A stretch of DNA of 64,000 bases, taken from the NCBI RefSeq assembly GCF_031877795.1, contig NC_133957.1, forward strand, positions 6,873,009 through 6,937,008, in the 5' to 3' direction. The position numbers and the translations under genes were made by a program. This document shows positions 40,685-53,818 of the stretch, in pieces. This DNA is from Strix aluco. Its lineage: Eukaryota > Chordata > Aves > Strigiformes > Strigidae. A model generated the notes under the pieces. The model worked only from the letters and a program-made list of their open reading frames with translations. It was not told the origin of the DNA and searched no databases. How positions within the stretch are numbered: position 1 is the first letter of the stretch; each line of letters starts with the position of its first letter.

Positions 40685-42873
40685 TTGAGGCAGCATTTGA
40701 GCTCAGCAAAAACAATGCAGGGAGCTCTGGAGCTCAGCAGGAGCAATTTAGGTAGGTTTTGGGCCAAGAAATACCCATTTATGGGGCTTCTGGGCCTCAG
40801 AACCCCCCAGCTAGGGAGCCTTTGGGCTCAGGAACACCAATTTGGGGGCTTTGGGGCTCAGAAACACCCACGTAGGGAGCTTTTGGGGTAAGAACCAGCA
40901 ATTTAGGGAGCTTTGGGGCTCAAAAGACCGACTTAGGGAGATTTTGGGCTCAGAAACAGTGACTTAGGGAGGTTTTTGGCTCCAAAGCAGCAATTTAGGG
41001 AGCTCTTAGCCTGAGAAACACCCACTTAGGCAGCTTTTGGGCCTCCAAAACAGCCTTTTTGGGAGCTTTGGGGCTCAGAAACACCTCTTTAGGGATCTTT
41101 TGGGCTCAAAACCAGCAATTTAAAGAGATTTGGGGCTCAGAAACCCCCACCCGGGGAGCTTTTGTGCTAAGAAACAGCAATTTAGGGAGCTCTGGGGCTC
41201 CAAAATGTCAATATAGGGAGCTTTTGGGCTCAGAAACAGTGACTTAGGGAGGTTTTTGGCTCCAAAGCAGCAATTTAGGGAGCTCTTGGCCCGAGAAACA
41301 CCCACTTTGGCAGCTTTGGGGCCTCCAAAACAGCCTTTTAGGGAGCCTTTGGGCTCCAAAAGACCCATTGAGGGAGCTTTTGGGCTCAGAAACTGCGACT
41401 GCGGGTGGTTTTTAGGTGAGAAACAGCAATGTAGGGAGCTCTGGGGCCAAAAGCGGCAGTTTAGGGAGGTCTTGGGCCTGAGAAACACCCACTTGGGCAG
41501 CTTTTGGGCCTCCAAAACACCCTTTTAGGCAGCTTCTGTGCTCAGAAACACCTGTCTGGGGAGATTTTGGCCTCAGAAAGTCCCATTGAGGGAGATTTTG
41601 GGCTCGGAATCAGCAAGTTAGGGTTGTTTTCAGCTGAGAAACAGCACTTTAGGGAGCTCTGGGGCTCCAAACCAGCAACTTATGGAGCTCTTGGCCCAGG
41701 AAACACCCACTTTGGCAGCTTTTGGGCCTCCAAAACAGCCTTTTTGGGAGATTTTGGGCTCCGAAACAGCAACTTAGGGTGGATTTCCGCTAAGAAACAG
41801 CAGTTTAGGGAGCTTTGGGGTTCAAAAGCAGCAATTTAAATAGATTTGAGGCTCAGAAACACCCACCTAGGGAACTTTTGGGCTAAGAAACAGCAATGTA
41901 GGGAGCTTTGGGACTCCAAACCAGCGACTCAGGGAGCGCTTGGCCTGAGAAACACCCACTTGGGCAGCTTTTGGGCCTCCAAAACACCCTTTTAGGGAGC
42001 TTTTGGGCTCAGAAAGACCCATTGAGGGAGATTTTGGGCCCAGAAACAACGACTTAAGGTGGTTTTCAGCTGAGAAACAGCAGTGTAGGGAGCTCTGGGG
42101 CCCAAAAGCAGCAATTTAGGGAGGTCTTGGGCCTGAGAAACACCCACTTGGGCAGCTTTTGGGCCTCCAAAACAGCCTTTTAGGGAGCTTTTGAGCTCAG
42201 GAAAAACTCTGCAGGGAGCTTTGTGGCTAAGGAACATCCATTTTGGAGCTTTGAGGCTCAGAAAAGCCAAGACAGGGAGCGACTTAGGAAGCTTTTGTGC
42301 TAAGAAACAGCAACGGAGGGAGTTTTGGGGCTCCAAAAGACCAACTTAGGGAGCTTTTGGGCTCAGAAACAGCACCTTAGGGTGGTTTTCAGCTGAGTAA
42401 GAGCAATTTCAGGAGCTTTGGGGCTCAAAACGAGCAATTGAATGAGATCTGGGGCTCAGAAACACCCAGCTGGGGAGCTTTTGCACTAAGAGCGAGCAAT
42501 GTAGGGAGCTCTGGGGCTCCAAAATGTCGATTTAGGGAGCTTTTGTGCTCGGAAACAGTGGTTTAGGGAGGTTCTTGGCTCAAAACGAGCAATTTAGGGA
42601 GCTCTTGGCCTGAGCAACACCACCTTCGGCAGCTTTTGGGCCTCCAAAACACCCATTTATGGAGCTTTTGGGCTCAGAAACCCCTGTTTATGGAGGTTTT
42701 GGGCTCAAAAAGACCCATGGAGGGAGCTTTTGGGTTCAAACGCAGCAATTTAATGATATCTGGGGGTCAGAAACCCCCACCTAGGGAGCTTTTGGGCTCA
42801 GAAACAGCAATGTAGGGAGCTCTGGGGCTCAGAAACAGGCACTTAATCAGCTTTTGGGCCTCCAAAACATCTG
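40685..42873. repeat. HOR unit, 2189 bp
   Basis: It lacks the extra 31-bp monomer at its right end and carries CACGTAGGG near 40869 instead of CACCTAGGG. Otherwise it follows the neighbouring units closely. Confidence 0.85.
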
Positions 42874-45062
42874 TTGAGGCAGCATTTGAGCTCAGCAAAA
42901 ACAATGCAGGGAGCTCTGGAGCTCAGCAGGAGCAATTTAGGTAGGTTTTGGGCCAAGAAATACCCATTTATGGGGCTTCTGGGCCTCAGAACCCCCCAGC
43001 TAGGGAGCCTTTGGGCTCAGGAACACCAATTTGGGGGCTTTGGGGCTCAGAAACACCCACGTAGGGAGCTTTTGGGGTAAGAACCAGCAATTTAGGGAGC
43101 TTTGGGGCTCAAAAGACCGACTTAGGGAGATTTTGGGCTCAGAAACAGTGACTTAGGGAGGTTTTTGGCTCCAAAGCAGCAATTTAGGGAGCTCTTAGCC
43201 TGAGAAACACCCACTTAGGCAGCTTTTGGGCCTCCAAAACAGCCTTTTTGGGAGCTTTGGGGCTCAGAAACACCTCTTTAGGGATCTTTTGGGCTCAAAA
43301 CCAGCAATTTAAAGAGATTTGGGGCTCAGAAACCCCCACCCGGGGAGCTTTTGTGCTAAGAAACAGCAATTTAGGGAGCTCTGGGGCTCCAAAATGTCAA
43401 TATAGGGAGCTTTTGGGCTCAGAAACAGTGACTTAGGGAGGTTTTTGGCTCCAAAGCAGCAATTTAGGGAGCTCTTGGCCCGAGAAACACCCACTTTGGC
43501 AGCTTTGGGGCCTCCAAAACAGCCTTTTAGGGAGCCTTTGGGCTCCAAAAGACCCATTGAGGGAGCTTTTGGGCTCAGAAACTGCGACTGCGGGTGGTTT
43601 TTAGGTGAGAAACAGCAATGTAGGGAGCCCTGGGGCCAAAAGCGGCAGTTTAGGGAGGTCTTGGGCCTGAGAAACACCCACTTGGGCAGCTTTTGGGCCT
43701 CCAAAACACCCTTTTAGGCAGCTTCTGTGCTCAGAAACACCTGTCTGGGGAGATTTTGGCCTCAGAAAGTCCCATTGAGGGAGATTTTGGGCTCGGAATC
43801 AGCAAGTTAGGGTTGTTTTCAGCTGAGAAACAGCACTTTAGGGAGCTCTGGGGCTCCAAACCAGCAACTTATGGAGCTCTTGGCCCAGGAAACACCCACT
43901 TTGGCAGCTTTTGGGCCTCCAAAACAGCCTTTTTGGGAGATTTTGGGCTCCGAAACAGCAACTTAGGGTGGATTTCCGCTAAGAAACAGCAGTTTAGGGA
44001 GCTTTGGGGTTCAAAAGCAGCAATTTAAATAGATTTGAGGCTCAGAAACACCCACCTAGGGAACTTTTGGGCTAAGAAACAGCAATGTAGGGAGCTTTGG
44101 GACTCCAAACCAGCGACTCAGGGAGCGCTTGGCCTGAGAAACACCCACTTGGGCAGCTTTTGGGCCTCCAAAACACCCTTTTAGGGAGCTTTTGGGCTCA
44201 GAAAGACCCATTGAGGGAGATTTTGGGCCCAGAAACAACGACTTAAGGTGGTTTTCAGCTGAGAAACAGCAGTGTAGGGAGCTCTGGGGCCCAAAAGCAG
44301 CAATTTAGGGAGGTCTTGGGCCTGAGAAACACCCACTTGGGCAGCTTTTGGGCCTCCAAAACAGCCTTTTAGGGAGCTTTTGAGCTCAGGAAAAACTCTG
44401 CAGGGAGCTTTGTGGCTAAGGAACATCCATTTTGGAGCTTTGAGGCTCAGAAAAGCCAAGACAGGGAGCGACTTAGGAAGCTTTTGTGCTAAGAAACAGC
44501 AACGGAGGGAGTTTTGGGGCTCCAAAAGACCAACTTAGGGAGCTTTTGGGCTCAGAAACAGCACCTTAGGGTGGTTTTCAGCTGAGTAAGAGCAATTTCA
44601 GGAGCTTTGGGGCTCAAAACGAGCAATTGAATGAGATCTGGGGCTCAGAAACACCCAGCTGGGGAGCTTTTGCACTAAGAGCGAGCAATGTAGGGAGCTC
44701 TGGGGCTCCAAAATGTCGATTTAGGGAGCTTTTGTGCTCGGAAACAGTGGTTTAGGGAGGTTCTTGGCTCAAAACGAGCAATTTAGGGAGCTCTTGGCCT
44801 GAGCAACACCACCTTCGGCAGCTTTTGGGCCTCCAAAACACCCATTTATGGAGCTTTTGGGCTCAGAAACCCCTGTTTATGGAGGTTTTGGGCTCAAAAA
44901 GACCCATGGAGGGAGCTTTTGGGTTCAAACGCAGCAATTTAATGATATCTGGGGGTCAGAAACCCCCACCTAGGGAGCTTTTGGGCTCAGAAACAGCAAT
45001 GTAGGGAGCTCTGGGGCTCAGAAACAGGCACTTAATCAGCTTTTGGGCCTCCAAAACATCTG
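42874..45062. repeat. HOR unit, 2189 bp
   Basis: It carries CACGTAGGG near 43059 and GGGAGCCCTGG near 43624, where most units have GGGAGCTCTGG. Confidence 0.85.
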
Positions 45063-47251
45063 TTGAGGCAGCATTTGAGCTCAGCAAAAACAATGCAGGG
45101 AGCTCTGGAGCTCAGCAGGAGCAATTTAGGTAGGTTTTGGGCCAAGAAATACCCATTTATGGGGCTTCTGGGCCTCAGAACCCCCCAGCTAGGGAGCCTT
45201 TGGGCTCAGGAACACCAATTTGGGGGCTTTGGGGCTCAGAAACACCCACGTAGGGAGCTTTTGGGGTAAGAACCAGCAATTTAGGGAGCTTTGGGGCTCA
45301 AAAGACCGACTTAGGGAGATTTTGGGCTCAGAAACAGTGACTTAGGGAGGTTTTTGGCTCCAAAGCAGCAATTTAGGGAGCTCTTAGCCTGAGAAACACC
45401 CACTTAGGCAGCTTTTGGGCCTCCAAAACAGCCTTTTTGGGAGCTTTGGGGCTCAGAAACACCTCTTTAGGGATCTTTTGGGCTCAAAACCAGCAATTTA
45501 AAGAGATTTGGGGCTCAGAAACCCCCACCCGGGGAGCTTTTGTGCTAAGAAACAGCAATTTAGGGAGCTCTGGGGCTCCAAAATGTCAATATAGGGAGCT
45601 TTTGGGCTCAGAAACAGTGACTTAGGGAGGTTTTTGGCTCCAAAGCAGCAATTTAGGGAGCTCTTGGCCCGAGAAACACCCACTTTGGCAGCTTTGGGGC
45701 CTCCAAAACAGCCTTTTAGGGAGCCTTTGGGCTCCAAAAGACCCATTGAGGGAGCTTTTGGGCTCAGAAACTGCGACTGCGGGTGGTTTTTAGGTGAGAA
45801 ACAGCAATGTAGGGAGCCCTGGGGCCAAAAGCGGCAGTTTAGGGAGGTCTTGGGCCTGAGAAACACCCACTTGGGCAGCTTTTGGGCCTCCAAAACACCC
45901 TTTTAGGCAGCTTCTGTGCTCAGAAACACCTGTCTGGGGAGATTTTGGCCTCAGAAAGTCCCATTGAGGGAGATTTTGGGCTCGGAATCAGCAAGTTAGG
46001 GTTGTTTTCAGCTGAGAAACAGCACTTTAGGGAGCTCTGGGGCTCCAAACCAGCAACTTATGGAGCTCTTGGCCCAGGAAACACCCACTTTGGCAGCTTT
46101 TGGGCCTCCAAAACAGCCTTTTTGGGAGATTTTGGGCTCCGAAACAGCAACTTAGGGTGGATTTCCGCTAAGAAACAGCAGTTTAGGGAGCTTTGGGGTT
46201 CAAAAGCAGCAATTTAAATAGATTTGAGGCTCAGAAACACCCACCTAGGGAACTTTTGGGCTAAGAAACAGCAATGTAGGGAGCTTTGGGACTCCAAACC
46301 AGCGACTCAGGGAGCGCTTGGCCTGAGAAACACCCACTTGGGCAGCTTTTGGGCCTCCAAAACACCCTTTTAGGGAGCTTTTGGGCTCAGAAAGACCCAT
46401 TGAGGGAGATTTTGGGCCCAGAAACAACGACTTAAGGTGGTTTTCAGCTGAGAAACAGCAGTGTAGGGAGCTCTGGGGCCCAAAAGCAGCAATTTAGGGA
46501 GGTCTTGGGCCTGAGAAACACCCACTTGGGCAGCTTTTGGGCCTCCAAAACAGCCTTTTAGGGAGCTTTTGAGCTCAGGAAAAACTCTGCAGGGAGCTTT
46601 GTGGCTAAGGAACATCCATTTTGGAGCTTTGAGGCTCAGAAAAGCCAAGACAGGGAGCGACTTAGGAAGCTTTTGTGCTAAGAAACAGCAACGGAGGGAG
46701 TTTTGGGGCTCCAAAAGACCAACTTAGGGAGCTTTTGGGCTCAGAAACAGCACCTTAGGGTGGTTTTCAGCTGAGTAAGAGCAATTTCAGGAGCTTTGGG
46801 GCTCAAAACGAGCAATTGAATGAGATCTGGGGCTCAGAAACACCCAGCTGGGGAGCTTTTGCACTAAGAGCGAGCAATGTAGGGAGCTCTGGGGCTCCAA
46901 AATGTCGATTTAGGGAGCTTTTGTGCTCGGAAACAGTGGTTTAGGGAGGTTCTTGGCTCAAAACGAGCAATTTAGGGAGCTCTTGGCCTGAGCAACACCA
47001 CCTTCGGCAGCTTTTGGGCCTCCAAAACACCCATTTATGGAGCTTTTGGGCTCAGAAACCCCTGTTTATGGAGGTTTTGGGCTCAAAAAGACCCATGGAG
47101 GGAGCTTTTGGGTTCAAACGCAGCAATTTAATGATATCTGGGGGTCAGAAACCCCCACCTAGGGAGCTTTTGGGCTCAGAAACAGCAATGTAGGGAGCTC
47201 TGGGGCTCAGAAACAGGCACTTAATCAGCTTTTGGGCCTCCAAAACATCTG
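45063..47251. repeat. HOR unit, 2189 bp
   Basis: It has the same marker states as 42874-45062, including GGGAGCCCTGG near 45813, so the two are probably a recent tandem duplication. Confidence 0.85.
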
Positions 47252-49440
47252 TTGAGGCAGCATTTGAGCTCAGCAAAAACAATGCAGGGAGCTCTGGAGC
47301 TCAGCAGGAGCAATTTAGGTAGGTTTTGGGCCAAGAAATACCCATTTATGGGGCTTCTGGGCCTCAGAACCCCCCAGCTAGGGAGCCTTTGGGCTCAGGA
47401 ACACCAATTTGGGGGCTTTGGGGCTCAGAAACACCCACGTAGGGAGCTTTTGGGGTAAGAACCAGCAATTTAGGGAGCTTTGGGGCTCAAAAGACCGACT
47501 TAGGGAGATTTTGGGCTCAGAAACAGTGACTTAGGGAGGTTTTTGGCTCCAAAGCAGCAATTTAGGGAGCTCTTAGCCTGAGAAACACCCACTTAGGCAG
47601 CTTTTGGGCCTCCAAAACAGCCTTTTTGGGAGCTTTGGGGCTCAGAAACACCTCTTTAGGGATCTTTTGGGCTCAAAACCAGCAATTTAAAGAGATTTGG
47701 GGCTCAGAAACCCCCACCCGGGGAGCTTTTGTGCTAAGAAACAGCAATTTAGGGAGCTCTGGGGCTCCAAAATGTCAATATAGGGAGCTTTTGGGCTCAG
47801 AAACAGTGACTTAGGGAGGTTTTTGGCTCCAAAGCAGCAATTTAGGGAGCTCTTGGCCCGAGAAACACCCACTTTGGCAGCTTTGGGGCCTCCAAAACAG
47901 CCTTTTAGGGAGCCTTTGGGCTCCAAAAGACCCATTGAGGGAGCTTTTGGGCTCAGAAACTGCGACTGCGGGTGGTTTTTAGGTGAGAAACAGCAATGTA
48001 GGGAGCTCTGGGGCCAAAAGCGGCAGTTTAGGGAGGTCTTGGGCCTGAGAAACACCCACTTGGGCAGCTTTTGGGCCTCCAAAACACCCTTTTAGGCAGC
48101 TTCTGTGCTCAGAAACACCTGTCTGGGGAGATTTTGGCCTCAGAAAGTCCCATTGAGGGAGATTTTGGGCTCGGAATCAGCAAGTTAGGGTTGTTTTCAG
48201 CTGAGAAACAGCACTTTAGGGAGCTCTGGGGCTCCAAACCAGCAACTTATGGAGCTCTTGGCCCAGGAAACACCCACTTTGGCAGCTTTTGGGCCTCCAA
48301 AACAGCCTTTTTGGGAGATTTTGGGCTCCGAAACAGCAACTTAGGGTGGATTTCCGCTAAGAAACAGCAGTTTAGGGAGCTTTGGGGTTCAAAAGCAGCA
48401 ATTTAAATAGATTTGAGGCTCAGAAACACCCACCTAGGGAACTTTTGGGCTAAGAAACAGCAATGTAGGGAGCTTTGGGACTCCAAACCAGCGACTCAGG
48501 GAGCGCTTGGCCTGAGAAACACCCACTTGGGCAGCTTTTGGGCCTCCAAAACACCCTTTTAGGGAGCTTTTGGGCTCAGAAAGACCCATTGAGGGAGATT
48601 TTGGGCCCAGAAACAACGACTTAAGGTGGTTTTCAGCTGAGAAACAGCAGTGTAGGGAGCTCTGGGGCCCAAAAGCAGCAATTTAGGGAGGTCTTGGGCC
48701 TGAGAAACACCCACTTGGGCAGCTTTTGGGCCTCCAAAACAGCCTTTTAGGGAGCTTTTGAGCTCAGGAAAAACTCTGCAGGGAGCTTTGTGGCTAAGGA
48801 ACATCCATTTTGGAGCTTTGAGGCTCAGAAAAGCCAAGACAGGGAGCGACTTAGGAAGCTTTTGTGCTAAGAAACAGCAACGGAGGGAGTTTTGGGGCTC
48901 CAAAAGACCAACTTAGGGAGCTTTTGGGCTCAGAAACAGCACCTTAGGGTGGTTTTCAGCTGAGTAAGAGCAATTTCAGGAGCTTTGGGGCTCAAAACGA
49001 GCAATTGAATGAGATCTGGGGCTCAGAAACACCCAGCTGGGGAGCTTTTGCACTAAGAGCGAGCAATGTAGGGAGCTCTGGGGCTCCAAAATGTCGATTT
49101 AGGGAGCTTTTGTGCTCGGAAACAGTGGTTTAGGGAGGTTCTTGGCTCAAAACGAGCAATTTAGGGAGCTCTTGGCCTGAGCAACACCACCTTCGGCAGC
49201 TTTTGGGCCTCCAAAACACCCATTTATGGAGCTTTTGGGCTCAGAAACCCCTGTTTATGGAGGTTTTGGGCTCAAAAAGACCCATGGAGGGAGCTTTTGG
49301 GTTCAAACGCAGCAATTTAATGATATCTGGGGGTCAGAAACCCCCACCTAGGGAGCTTTTGGGCTCAGAAACAGCAATGTAGGGAGCTCTGGGGCTCAGA
49401 AACAGGCACTTAATCAGCTTTTGGGCCTCCAAAACATCTG
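47252..49440. repeat. HOR unit, 2189 bp
   Basis: Same length and CACGTAGGG state as its neighbours, but it keeps GGGAGCTCTGG near 48001. It therefore interrupts the run of units that carry the CCC variant. Confidence 0.85.
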
Positions 49441-51629
49441 TTGAGGCAGCATTTGAGCTCAGCAAAAACAATGCAGGGAGCTCTGGAGCTCAGCAGGAGC
49501 AATTTAGGTAGGTTTTGGGCCAAGAAATACCCATTTATGGGGCTTCTGGGCCTCAGAACCCCCCAGCTAGGGAGCCTTTGGGCTCAGGAACACCAATTTG
49601 GGGGCTTTGGGGCTCAGAAACACCCACGTAGGGAGCTTTTGGGGTAAGAACCAGCAATTTAGGGAGCTTTGGGGCTCAAAAGACCGACTTAGGGAGATTT
49701 TGGGCTCAGAAACAGTGACTTAGGGAGGTTTTTGGCTCCAAAGCAGCAATTTAGGGAGCTCTTAGCCTGAGAAACACCCACTTAGGCAGCTTTTGGGCCT
49801 CCAAAACAGCCTTTTTGGGAGCTTTGGGGCTCAGAAACACCTCTTTAGGGATCTTTTGGGCTCAAAACCAGCAATTTAAAGAGATTTGGGGCTCAGAAAC
49901 CCCCACCCGGGGAGCTTTTGTGCTAAGAAACAGCAATTTAGGGAGCTCTGGGGCTCCAAAATGTCAATATAGGGAGCTTTTGGGCTCAGAAACAGTGACT
50001 TAGGGAGGTTTTTGGCTCCAAAGCAGCAATTTAGGGAGCTCTTGGCCCGAGAAACACCCACTTTGGCAGCTTTGGGGCCTCCAAAACAGCCTTTTAGGGA
50101 GCCTTTGGGCTCCAAAAGACCCATTGAGGGAGCTTTTGGGCTCAGAAACTGCGACTGCGGGTGGTTTTTAGGTGAGAAACAGCAATGTAGGGAGCCCTGG
50201 GGCCAAAAGCGGCAGTTTAGGGAGGTCTTGGGCCTGAGAAACACCCACTTGGGCAGCTTTTGGGCCTCCAAAACACCCTTTTAGGCAGCTTCTGTGCTCA
50301 GAAACACCTGTCTGGGGAGATTTTGGCCTCAGAAAGTCCCATTGAGGGAGATTTTGGGCTCGGAATCAGCAAGTTAGGGTTGTTTTCAGCTGAGAAACAG
50401 CACTTTAGGGAGCTCTGGGGCTCCAAACCAGCAACTTATGGAGCTCTTGGCCCAGGAAACACCCACTTTGGCAGCTTTTGGGCCTCCAAAACAGCCTTTT
50501 TGGGAGATTTTGGGCTCCGAAACAGCAACTTAGGGTGGATTTCCGCTAAGAAACAGCAGTTTAGGGAGCTTTGGGGTTCAAAAGCAGCAATTTAAATAGA
50601 TTTGAGGCTCAGAAACACCCACCTAGGGAACTTTTGGGCTAAGAAACAGCAATGTAGGGAGCTTTGGGACTCCAAACCAGCGACTCAGGGAGCGCTTGGC
50701 CTGAGAAACACCCACTTGGGCAGCTTTTGGGCCTCCAAAACACCCTTTTAGGGAGCTTTTGGGCTCAGAAAGACCCATTGAGGGAGATTTTGGGCCCAGA
50801 AACAACGACTTAAGGTGGTTTTCAGCTGAGAAACAGCAGTGTAGGGAGCTCTGGGGCCCAAAAGCAGCAATTTAGGGAGGTCTTGGGCCTGAGAAACACC
50901 CACTTGGGCAGCTTTTGGGCCTCCAAAACAGCCTTTTAGGGAGCTTTTGAGCTCAGGAAAAACTCTGCAGGGAGCTTTGTGGCTAAGGAACATCCATTTT
51001 GGAGCTTTGAGGCTCAGAAAAGCCAAGACAGGGAGCGACTTAGGAAGCTTTTGTGCTAAGAAACAGCAACGGAGGGAGTTTTGGGGCTCCAAAAGACCAA
51101 CTTAGGGAGCTTTTGGGCTCAGAAACAGCACCTTAGGGTGGTTTTCAGCTGAGTAAGAGCAATTTCAGGAGCTTTGGGGCTCAAAACGAGCAATTGAATG
51201 AGATCTGGGGCTCAGAAACACCCAGCTGGGGAGCTTTTGCACTAAGAGCGAGCAATGTAGGGAGCTCTGGGGCTCCAAAATGTCGATTTAGGGAGCTTTT
51301 GTGCTCGGAAACAGTGGTTTAGGGAGGTTCTTGGCTCAAAACGAGCAATTTAGGGAGCTCTTGGCCTGAGCAACACCACCTTCGGCAGCTTTTGGGCCTC
51401 CAAAACACCCATTTATGGAGCTTTTGGGCTCAGAAACCCCTGTTTATGGAGGTTTTGGGCTCAAAAAGACCCATGGAGGGAGCTTTTGGGTTCAAACGCA
51501 GCAATTTAATGATATCTGGGGGTCAGAAACCCCCACCTAGGGAGCTTTTGGGCTCAGAAACAGCAATGTAGGGAGCTCTGGGGCTCAGAAACAGGCACTT
51601 AATCAGCTTTTGGGCCTCCAAAACATCTG
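49441..51629. repeat. HOR unit, 2189 bp
   Basis: It carries GGGAGCCCTGG near 50190, like the units at 42874 and 45063. Confidence 0.85.
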
Positions 51630-53818
51630 TTGAGGCAGCATTTGAGCTCAGCAAAAACAATGCAGGGAGCTCTGGAGCTCAGCAGGAGCAATTTAGGTAG
51701 GTTTTGGGCCAAGAAATACCCATTTATGGGGCTTCTGGGCCTCAGAACCCCCCAGCTAGGGAGCCTTTGGGCTCAGGAACACCAATTTGGGGGCTTTGGG
51801 GCTCAGAAACACCCACGTAGGGAGCTTTTGGGGTAAGAACCAGCAATTTAGGGAGCTTTGGGGCTCAAAAGACCGACTTAGGGAGATTTTGGGCTCAGAA
51901 ACAGTGACTTAGGGAGGTTTTTGGCTCCAAAGCAGCAATTTAGGGAGCTCTTAGCCTGAGAAACACCCACTTAGGCAGCTTTTGGGCCTCCTAACCACCC
52001 TTTTTGGGAGCTTTGGGGCTCAGAAACACCTATTTAGGGATCTTTTGGGCTCAAAACCAGCAATTTAAAGAGATTTGGGGCTCAGAAACCCCCACCCGGG
52101 GAGCTTTTGTGCTAAGAAACAGCAATTTAGGGAGCTCTGGGGCTCCAAAATGTCAATATAGGGAGCTTTTGGGCTCAGAAACAGTGACTTAGGGAGGTTT
52201 TTGGCTCCAAAGCAGCAATTTAGGGAGCTCTTGGCCCGAGAAACACCCACTTTGGCAGCTTTTGGGCCTCCAAAACAGCCTTTTAGGGAGCCTTTGGGCT
52301 CCAAAACACCCATTGAGGGAGTTTTTGGGCTCAGAAACTGCAACTTCGGGTGGTTTTTAGGTGAGAAAGAGCAATTTAGGAAGCCCTGGGGCCAAAAGCG
52401 GCAATTTACGGAGGTCTTGGGCCCGAGAAACACCCACTTGGGCAGCTTTTGGGCCTCCAAAACAACCTTTTAGGGAGCTTCTGTGCTCAGAAACACCTCT
52501 CTGGGGAGATTTTGGCCTCAGAAAGTCCCATTGAGGGAGATTTTGGGCTCGGAATCAGCAAGTTAGGGTTGTTTTCAGCTGAGAAACAGCACCTTAGGGA
52601 GCTCTGGGGCTCCAAACCAGCAACTTATGGAGCTCTTGGCCCAGGAAACACCCACTTAGGCAGCTTTTGGGCCTCCAAAACAGCCTTTTTGGGAGATTTT
52701 GGGCTCCGAAACAGCAACTTAGGGTGGATTTCCGCTAAGAAACAGCAGTTTAGGGAGCTTTGGGGTTCCAAAGCAGCAATTTAAATAGATTTGAGGCTCA
52801 GAAACACCCACCTAGGGAACTTTTGGGCTAAGAAACAGCAATGTAGGGAGCTTTGGGACTCCAAACCAGCGACTCAGGGAGCGCTTGGCCTGAGAAACAC
52901 CCACTTGGGCAGCTTTTGGGCCTCCAAAACACCCTTTTAGGGAGCTTTTGGGCTCAGAAAGACCCATTGAGGGAGCTTTTGGGCTCAGAAACAACGACTT
53001 AAGGTGGTTTTCAGCTGAGAAACAGCAGTGTAGGGAGCTCTGGGGCCCAAAAGCAGCAATTTAGGGAGGTCTTGGGCCTGAGAAACACCCACTTGGGCAG
53101 CTTTTGGGCCTCCAAAACAGCCTTTTAGGGAGCTTTTGAGCTCAGGAAAAACTCTGCAGGGAGCTTTGTGGCTAAGGAACATCCATTTTGGAGCTTTGAG
53201 GCTCAGAAAAGCCAAGACAGGGAGCGACTTAGGAAGCTTTTGTGCTAAGAAACAGCAACGGAGGGAGTTTTGGGGCTCCAGAAGACCAACTTAGGGAGCT
53301 TTTGGGCTCAGAAACAGCACCTTAGGGTGGTTTTCAGCTGAGTAAGAGCAATTTCAGGAACCTTGGGGCTCAAAACGAGCAATTGAATGAGATCTGGGGC
53401 TCAGAAACACCCAGCTGGGGAGCTTTTGCACTAAGAGCGAGCAATGTAGGGAGCTCTGGGGCTCCAAAATGTCGATTTAGGGAGCTTTTGTGCTCGGAAA
53501 CAGTGGTTTAGGGAGGTTCTTGGCTCAAAACGAGCAATTTAGGGAGCTCTTGGCCTGAGCAACACCACCTTCGGCAGCTTTTGGGCCTCCAAAACACCCA
53601 TTTATGGAGCTTTTGGGCTCAGAAACCCCTGTTTATGGAGGTTTTGGGCTCAAAAAGACCCATGGAGGGAGCTTTTGGGTTCAAACGCAGCAATTTAATG
53701 ATATCTGGGGGTCAGAAACCCCCACCTAGGGAGCTTTTGGGCTCAGAAACAGCAATGTAGGGAGCTCTGGGGCTCAGAAACAGGCACTTAATCAGCTTTT
53801 GGGCCTCCAAAACATCTG
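51630..53818. repeat. HOR unit, 2189 bp, with a divergent segment
   Basis: The length is canonical, but about 51985-52500 carries many private substitutions. Examples are CCTCCTAACCACCC at 51987, GAAAGAGCAATTTAGG near 52364 and TTTACGGAGG near 52405. The rest agrees with the neighbouring units. Confidence 0.8.
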
